Assembly (NCBI GenBank): GCA_022571135.1
Contig: JACZYK010000095.1
Span: 1-8,679, forward strand
Length of the DNA stretch: 8,679 bases
Source of the DNA: Bacteroidota bacterium
Lineage (GTDB): Bacteria; Bacteroidota; Rhodothermia; Rhodothermales; UBA10348
Direction: 5' to 3'
The notes beneath the pieces were generated by a model. The model saw only the letters and a program-made list of their open reading frames with translations, had not been told where the DNA came from and searched no databases. Each line of letters starts with the position of its first letter. Position 1 is the first letter of the stretch. Both the position numbers and the translations under genes were made by a program. This document shows positions 4,194 to 8,679 of this stretch, in pieces.

Positions 4194-6443
4194 ATGGACT
4201 CGTCTCGATATACGAATTTTACGGGGCATCTCAGGGTATTTGCTATCCTGCTGATAATACTATTCTCCGCCGCGGATCTGAGCGCACAGGATGATTTAAT
4301 CTCCCGCTACCAGGCCGGACGCGACGCCTTTGAGGCTGCCCGGTACGACAATGCCATCCAGTACTTCGCTGCGATTATCCAGGAGCAACCCGCATTTCGC
4401 ATTAAAGATCGGAGTACGGCGGCATTCTGGCTTGGCAGGGTCCATGCCACCAGGAACGAGCCAGAGCGAGCACTGGATGTTTGGCGCACGGGGATGCAGG
4501 CGCTGGAGTCGGAAGAGGCTTTTGACGTGCTTCTAGCCCATGCATTTGTCAAAGCAGTTTTTCGGGAATCGGCGCAGTCGGATTTCATCCGTGCCATCGA
4601 AGCCTATTTGAACCTGCTGGACCACGCTGGACGAAGCATACCGCCGTACGAACAGCCGGTTGTGCTCCTGCATGTGGAGCAGCTGATTTTCCTGCTGCCT
4701 GATGAACTGCGGTCCGACATCGCAGAGTCCCCCGAAAGACTATCTGAGACAACAACTTTTCGAAGCGGTTCGGGAGAGCTGCTCGTGAGTTGGTGGCGGA
4801 GACAGGATCCGCTACCCGCAACCCTCTGGAACGAGCGCGTAGCGGAACACCTGGATCGCGTGGCAACGGCCGAGAAGCATTATTCGAGTTCTGAGAGTCC
4901 CTCGGGCCTCGACGAAAGAGGCGTACTCTTCGTTCGCCTGGGAGCACCTACAAAGGTGGAGGAGATCAAAAGCGACTTTCTGAACTCCCGCGAAGCCCTC
5001 CTGGCAGAGGCTGAATTTGCAGGTATATCAAGACTCACGGAAAATGAGTTCTGGGTGTATGAGCACCTTGGCCCCCGTGCGCGTTACCTGTTCGTCCGCG
5101 AGAGGGAGGACTACCGACTCTCGGGGCTCGAGTCTCTGATTCCCCGTACCCTACGCCACGGCTTCTCTGACCCTTCGCCGGTGCGTGGCCTGCCTCGCGC
5201 AAGTTTATCGCTCCACCTGATGCGCGATTTGTTGGACGAACTGGCCTGGCTCGATCAGGCTTATACGACGTCGTTCTTGAATGTCGACCGAGTTGTATCG
5301 GATCTCAGGGCACGTCAGAGGGGGTCCGTGGAGTATACCCTAAAAAGTGACTCTTCCTCGGAGAAGCTGGATATTTCGTCCCTCTATCGCCCTACAGTGG
5401 GCACTACACCCCACAGTGTTTTGATAGGCGGGCAGCTGCGGGCGATCGGAACCGCGAGGATCCTGCTCATGCAACAGACGAAAGTAGCCGAGCATCAACT
5501 CGCCGAGAAGCGCAGTGCGGAAGTGCCGAAGAGCTCTTCCGGGTTCTCCGCCGCTCCTCCGCTTCCCGTCGATTTCCGGCGAGCCCGCTTCCTCGAAGAG
5601 GACGGCACCACGCGAACGGAAATCTACTGGGTTATCCCGGCAGGAGGCCTGATCCCGCCATTCGGTATCCAGTTGGAAATCCTTCGCAGGTACGCCCGGC
5701 TGTCGAGTCAGCACTTAATTCACGTCTCGGCCGTACAGCAGACGCCGGAATACAGGACGCGCAAGATCACGCGCGAGAGGTACAGGCTCGCCGATGAATA
5801 TTATAACGATGCAGACGCGCCCGTAAACACTACGATAGTCAAGGGAGATACAGGGCTCTATCATCTCGCCCTGCAGTGGGATCAGTACATGGTGTATGAG
5901 TCCGGAAATGAAAGCGTTCCGGAGAATCTCTCGTTCGTCAAAACAGGGATGCACAGAGTGGATTCTCTTTGGGCGCTCAGTCCGAATCCACGGACGCTTG
6001 TGATGAGCGATCTCGTTCCACTGGTGGCAGAGACTCTGGCGGAAAGCTCTTCGATCCGGGATGAGAATGGATTTCTTGTGCCCGTCTACGTGCGTCGCTC
6101 GATCACGCCGCGGGCGAAGCTGGCGCTCTACTTCGAGGCGTATCATCTTCTCTACGGCGACGATGACAAGACGCATTACACCGTCTCGTACGAAGTCGCA
6201 TACGACCGGAAAAGAAGCGGCCTGGCCGGGCTGCTGGGCAAGCGGCAGGAGATAACGACGGGGGCATCCACCCTGCATACGGGGCACTCCCGTACTACGC
6301 GCGAGTATGTATCGCTGGACCTGAGTGAGTGGGAGGACGCGAAAGAGCTTCGCATCACCGTTCGGCTCACCGACGAAACGACGGGAAACACGGCCGAGCG
6401 TACTTTGGAGTTCGATCTGGTCGCCTCGCACTCGAAGCGGTAA
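4194..6443 (+). CDS. Secreted TPR-GWxTD domain protein
   Basis: This 749-residue protein begins with a signal peptide (hydrophobic core about 13-26; likely cleavage after LSA, residues 29-31). Residues 33-130 form a TPR-like helical segment (GRDAFEAARYDNAIQYFAAI, then GRVHATRNEPERALDVWRTG). Residues 198-310 match the GWxTD domain: SWWRRQDPLPATLWNE (199-214, compare FWxRRDPTPGTPxNE), ERGVLFVRLGAPTKVEEI (241-258) and FWVYEHLGPRARYLFVRERE (286-305). The naming motif is degenerate: SGLDERG (237-243) stands where GWxTDRG is expected. The remaining 430 residues are beta-rich with repeated strand patterns. GWxTD proteins are mostly FCB-group exported proteins without a proven biochemical role; periplasmic or outer-membrane-associated is inferred. 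The frame is intact throughout, unlike its neighbours. The gene is divergent from the hydrolase and ends 25 bases before the convergent kinase stop. Confidence 0.85.
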   Translation: MDSSRYTNFTGHLRVFAILLIILFSAADLSAQDDLISRYQAGRDAFEAARYDNAIQYFAAIIQEQPAFRIKDRSTAAFWLGRVHATRNEPERALDVWRTGMQALESEEAFDVLLAHAFVKAVFRESAQSDFIRAIEAYLNLLDHAGRSIPPYEQPVVLLHVEQLIFLLPDELRSDIAESPERLSETTTFRSGSGELLVSWWRRQDPLPATLWNERVAEHLDRVATAEKHYSSSESPSGLDERGVLFVRLGAPTKVEEIKSDFLNSREALLAEAEFAGISRLTENEFWVYEHLGPRARYLFVREREDYRLSGLESLIPRTLRHGFSDPSPVRGLPRASLSLHLMRDLLDELAWLDQAYTTSFLNVDRVVSDLRARQRGSVEYTLKSDSSSEKLDISSLYRPTVGTTPHSVLIGGQLRAIGTARILLMQQTKVAEHQLAEKRSAEVPKSSSGFSAAPPLPVDFRRARFLEEDGTTRTEIYWVIPAGGLIPPFGIQLEILRRYARLSSQHLIHVSAVQQTPEYRTRKITRERYRLADEYYNDADAPVNTTIVKGDTGLYHLALQWDQYMVYESGNESVPENLSFVKTGMHRVDSLWALSPNPRTLVMSDLVPLVAETLAESSSIRDENGFLVPVYVRRSITPRAKLALYFEAYHLLYGDDDKTHYTVSYEVAYDRKRSGLAGLLGKRQEITTGASTLHTGHSRTTREYVSLDLSEWEDAKELRITVRLTDETTGNTAERTLEFDLVASHSKR

Positions 6444-6468
6444 GAGTACGTTACGCTGATCGACGCGG

Positions 6469-7336
6469 TTACAGAGAGGCGGTTTCGATGCGGAGAGCAG
6501 CCTCCGTGATATAAGTACCTTCGACCTGCCTGGCCGCTACTTCTGCAGCATACCGACTCGATTCAGCCACCGTCCGGCGTTCGTGCAGACGGAAGACAAG
6601 GTAGGCGGCCATAAACACGTCACCTGCTCCGGCCGAGTCGGCTGCGGTCGCAATCTGCACAGCAGCATAGGGCGTCACGTTGCCGGACCGCTCTACCACA
6701 AAACCCCCTTCCAGCCCTTCTGTCACAACGACTTCCCGAAGCTCGAATTCGTTCATAAGGTCCTCCACGTCCATCTCTAGCGCGCCGAGCATCAAGTCGT
6801 ATTCGCCCCGATCAGCCTTGATGCAATCCGCACATCGCAGTGCATCCGGTAAAATGTCCGAGGCTCTCTCGATCACCCGACCTCCGATGATCTGCCGCAC
6901 ACAGCCCTGTACGTCGAGGCTCACCGTAGCCCTGCTTTTCTGGACAAGAGGATACAGATCACGATCGAGATCATCGGGGTGCAGCGGGCCCAGGTGGATG
7001 TGGTCCGCCGCGTCCAGTATGGCGAGCGCCTGTTTGGCCATGATGGGGGACGCTTGGGCTGGCATCTCCTGTCGACGTGCATCTCCTTCCAGACGATTGA
7101 CAAAGCGCGTGGGTCGTCGCGGTTTCACCAACCACACACTCGATACCGTGGTTTCGAAGCAGATCGAGGAGCCGGCCATCCGATCGGGCGACATTCGTGA
7201 CCGCCGTCGTCGCGAGCCCATGCCGACGAAACGTAAGTCCAGCGTACGCGACGACTCCTCCCAGTCTGACCGAGGTATGAACGCCCCGCACGTTCCGGTC
7301 GATCGCTACCGATCCAATGACAAAGATTCTCTCCAT
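6469..7336 (-). pseudogene. PfkB/ribokinase-family carbohydrate kinase with one extra base
   Basis: From ATG 7336 the frame reads MERIFVIGSVAIDRN, then LGGVVAYAGLTFRRHGL (25-41), the substrate-side Gly-Gly signature of PfkB kinases, up to GETATT. The continuation TRFVNRLEGDARRQEMPAQA lies one frame over. Removing one C from the run opposite 7111-7113 restores a 288-residue protein, the normal family size. The C-terminal half includes HLGPLHPDD, TEGLEGGF and the PfkB signature DSAGAGDVFMAAYLV (233-247), where Asp239 is the catalytic base. As sequenced, translation would end at 6971 without the catalytic site. The gene starts five bases after the ATPase stop, in the same operon, so the enzyme should phosphorylate the imported sugar or polyol; the exact substrate cannot be read from sequence. 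A TTG at 7345 overlapping the ATPase stop is an alternative start. A consensus error is likely. Confidence 0.85.
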
Positions 7337-7341
7337 GTCTT

Positions 7342-8178
7342 TCAAGACGCCCCGGAATTGGAATTTCGCTCGTCAATGACCCGATCAGTGCGCGCAAATT
7401 CGGACAACTCGTGTTCCAGATCCTCCAATTCTTTCCCCCCGGCCATCATTTTCAGCACATCCTCTCGACTGACATCCTGTTTGTCGAAAGTGCCATAACT
7501 CCTTCCCCGATTGAGAATCGTGAAACGGTCGCCTATCGGATAGGCATGGTGCACATTATGCGTAATCAGGATGACACCCACACGCCTGTCTCGAGCTTTC
7601 GCTATGTATCGCAACACGATGCCCGCTTCCTTCACGCCGAGCGCGGAGGTGGGCTCGTCGAGTATCAGGACCTTAGCCCCGAAATAAACGGCTCGTGCGA
7701 TGGCAATCGACTGCCGTTCGCCGCCGGAGAGCGTTCCGACGGGCTGGGCTGTGTTTCTCACATGGATCCCCATCCGGGCCAGTTCGTCCCGGGTCACCCG
7801 ATCGGCGAACTTCATATCGAAACGGCGGAGTGGTCCTCGGCCCAGCGTGGGTTCGTTTCCGAGAAAAAAGTTGCGCGCTATTCCCATGAGCGGTATCAAC
7901 GCCAGATCCTGATAAACGGTGGCAATTCCGTGTTCCAGCGCGTCGCGTGGCGTGGCGAAGCGTACTTCCGTGCCGTCAACCAGCAGACGGCCTTCGTCGG
8001 GCGAATGGACACCGGACAGACACTTGATGAGGGTTGATTTTCCCGCCCCGTTGTCGCCCAGCAGGCACATCACCTCTCCCGCGAAAACGGTCATGGAGAT
8101 ATCCCTCAGCGCAGTAACGCCGCCGAAGTGCTTTGATACGCCGGCCGCCTCGATCAGTGGTGTCATGTCCGTATTCAT
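7342..8178 (-). CDS. Sugar ABC transporter ATP-binding protein, FrcA-like single-domain
   Basis: This 278-residue protein has a complete ATPase core: Walker A GDNGAGKST (41-49), Q-loop Gln90 in VYQD, signature LSGGERQ (150-156), Walker B LILDEP (171-176, Glu175) and switch His207 in ITHN. The sequence around ALGVKEAG and the tail MMAGGKELEDLEHEL are typical of the FrcA-type ATPases of the carbohydrate uptake transporter-2 group. These have one nucleotide-binding domain, unlike the fused double ATPases RbsA/XylG (about 500 residues), and presumably act as a homodimer on the cytoplasmic face of the permease. I chose the ATG at 8178 because it overlaps the permease stop as ATGA, the classic coupled arrangement; the frame is open for 29 further codons inside the permease gene. 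The kinase follows five bases after the stop. Confidence 0.92.
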   Translation of the reverse strand: MNTDMTPLIEAAGVSKHFGGVTALRDISMTVFAGEVMCLLGDNGAGKSTLIKCLSGVHSPDEGRLLVDGTEVRFATPRDALEHGIATVYQDLALIPLMGIARNFFLGNEPTLGRGPLRRFDMKFADRVTRDELARMGIHVRNTAQPVGTLSGGERQSIAIARAVYFGAKVLILDEPTSALGVKEAGIVLRYIAKARDRRVGVILITHNVHHAYPIGDRFTILNRGRSYGTFDKQDVSREDVLKMMAGGKELEDLEHELSEFARTDRVIDERNSNSGAS

Positions 8179-8679
8179 CGTCGCACCGTCATAACTCTTT
8201 GCCGCACCCAGCTGTTGATCAGCACGGCGAAGAGCAACATTCCTCCCAGAAAAACCTGAAACCAATCGGCATCAACTCCTGTGAAGACGATGCCCTGCCG
8301 CACCATTCCGAAGATGAGCGCCCCGAATACGGCACCGATGGCAGAGCCGTAACCTCCGGTCAGCAGCGTTCCACCGATCACAACCGCGATAATGGCGAAA
8401 AATTCCCGAAGTTGACCTCGCATCACATCCGCACCCGAAAACGAAACCACCTGAATCACACCGATAAGGCTCGCCGCAAGTGCCGTCATTACGAAGAGCG
8501 TGATCTTTACCCTGTTGACGGGCACTCCGATGTTACGTGCCGCGTGCTTGTCGCCCCCGGAGGCGAAAATCCAGTTTCCGAACCTCGTGCGTTGTAGCAC
8601 CCAGGTGGCAAGGGCAGCGAGTATTATCCACCAGAGAATCGAAATCGGAAATCCTACTCCCGAGACCGTAACGTCGCTG
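8175..8679 (-). CDS. Sugar ABC transporter permease, FrcC/RbsC-like, C-terminal part
   Basis: The frame runs unbroken into the right edge, so only the last 167 residues are visible. Several hydrophobic segments are present, with the family-typical stretch ARNIGVPVNRVKITLFVMTA followed by LAASLIGVIQVVSF. This corresponds to the cytoplasmic coupling loop and next helix of RbsC/FrcC permeases (compare RbsC ARLSGINVNKVKI). Later, FFAIIAVVIGGTLLTGGYGS and GAVFGALIFGMVRQGI match the conserved GGT-GG-G helix region. The protein is one membrane subunit of a CUT2 sugar importer; a periplasmic substrate-binding protein would be expected upstream, outside the window. The stop overlaps the ATPase start by four bases. 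A GTG at 8600 lies within the coding region and is not the start. Confidence 0.92.
   Translation of the reverse strand, partial: SDVTVSGVGFPISILWWIILAALATWVLQRTRFGNWIFASGGDKHAARNIGVPVNRVKITLFVMTALAASLIGVIQVVSFSGADVMRGQLREFFAIIAVVIGGTLLTGGYGSAIGAVFGALIFGMVRQGIVFTGVDADWFQVFLGGMLLFAVLINSWVRQRVMTVRR

Noticed and set aside
5715..6431. A 238-codon minus-strand frame inside the GWxTD gene
   Set aside because: It is antisense to an intact gene with a signal peptide and family motifs; its own composition is basic and unstructured.
6680..7498. A 272-codon plus-strand frame opposite the kinase
   Set aside because: It is Ser/Arg-rich low-complexity shadow sequence antisense to the PfkB kinase and the ATPase end.
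7411..8037. A 208-codon plus-strand frame opposite the ATPase
   Set aside because: It is antisense to an ATPase with complete Walker motifs and has no recognisable domain.
1..8679. CRISPR array, tRNA, rRNA, insertion sequence or phage genes
   Set aside because: No regularly spaced repeats, no tRNA-like cloverleaf motifs, no transposase or integrase motifs and no terminal inverted repeats with target duplications were seen on reading both strands.

Overview
The window looks like a chromosomal accessory stretch from a bacterium of the Bacteroidota/Rhodothermota/Balneolota (FCB) assemblage. The grounds are inference from gene content: a GWxTD-type secreted protein, a DUF1569 protein, a lipoprotein alpha/beta hydrolase, an outer-membrane barrel ending in a C-terminal Phe, and an EIIA domain of the type fused to transporters. 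In addition, none of the seven complete start sites has a recognisable Shine-Dalgarno sequence, which fits that group.

Layout. (1) Bases 2-331 (+): the C-terminal end of a protein with a PTS EIIA-type domain, convergent with (2) a four-helix membrane protein (432-944, -). (3) A mazEF toxin-antitoxin pair (mazF 1069-1404, mazE 1395-1656, both -). The toxin is intact but the antitoxin carries a +1 frameshift. Two tandem 8-bp palindromes lie just upstream of mazE, and a broken Phd/YefM-type antitoxin lies beyond them (1800-1951). (4) A DUF1569 protein (2105-2551, -). (5) The frameshifted C-terminal remnant of an outer-membrane barrel (2821-3122, -), into which the tail of a secreted alpha/beta hydrolase lipoprotein (3007-4032, -) now reads. 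(6) Divergently, a 749-residue secreted TPR-GWxTD protein (4194-6443, +). (7) Convergent with it, the end of a sugar-uptake operon on the minus strand: a partial FrcC/RbsC-type permease (8175-8679), a single-domain FrcA-type ATPase (7342-8178) starting on an ATGA overlap, and a PfkB-family kinase (6469-7336) carrying one extra base.

How the genes work together. The permease, ATPase and kinase form a coherent import-then-phosphorylate module, and a substrate-binding protein is expected beyond the right edge. The mazEF region looks like a site of toxin-antitoxin turnover. The remaining genes appear to be independent units.

Quality note. Four frame breaks (one in mazE, two in the barrel remnant, one in the kinase) are all of the one-extra-base type. 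Three of them sit at short C/G runs. Consensus errors are therefore a serious alternative to real gene decay. I found no clear previously undescribed system. The most specific unexplained signals are the helically phased palindromes upstream of mazE and the stacked, decaying antitoxins.
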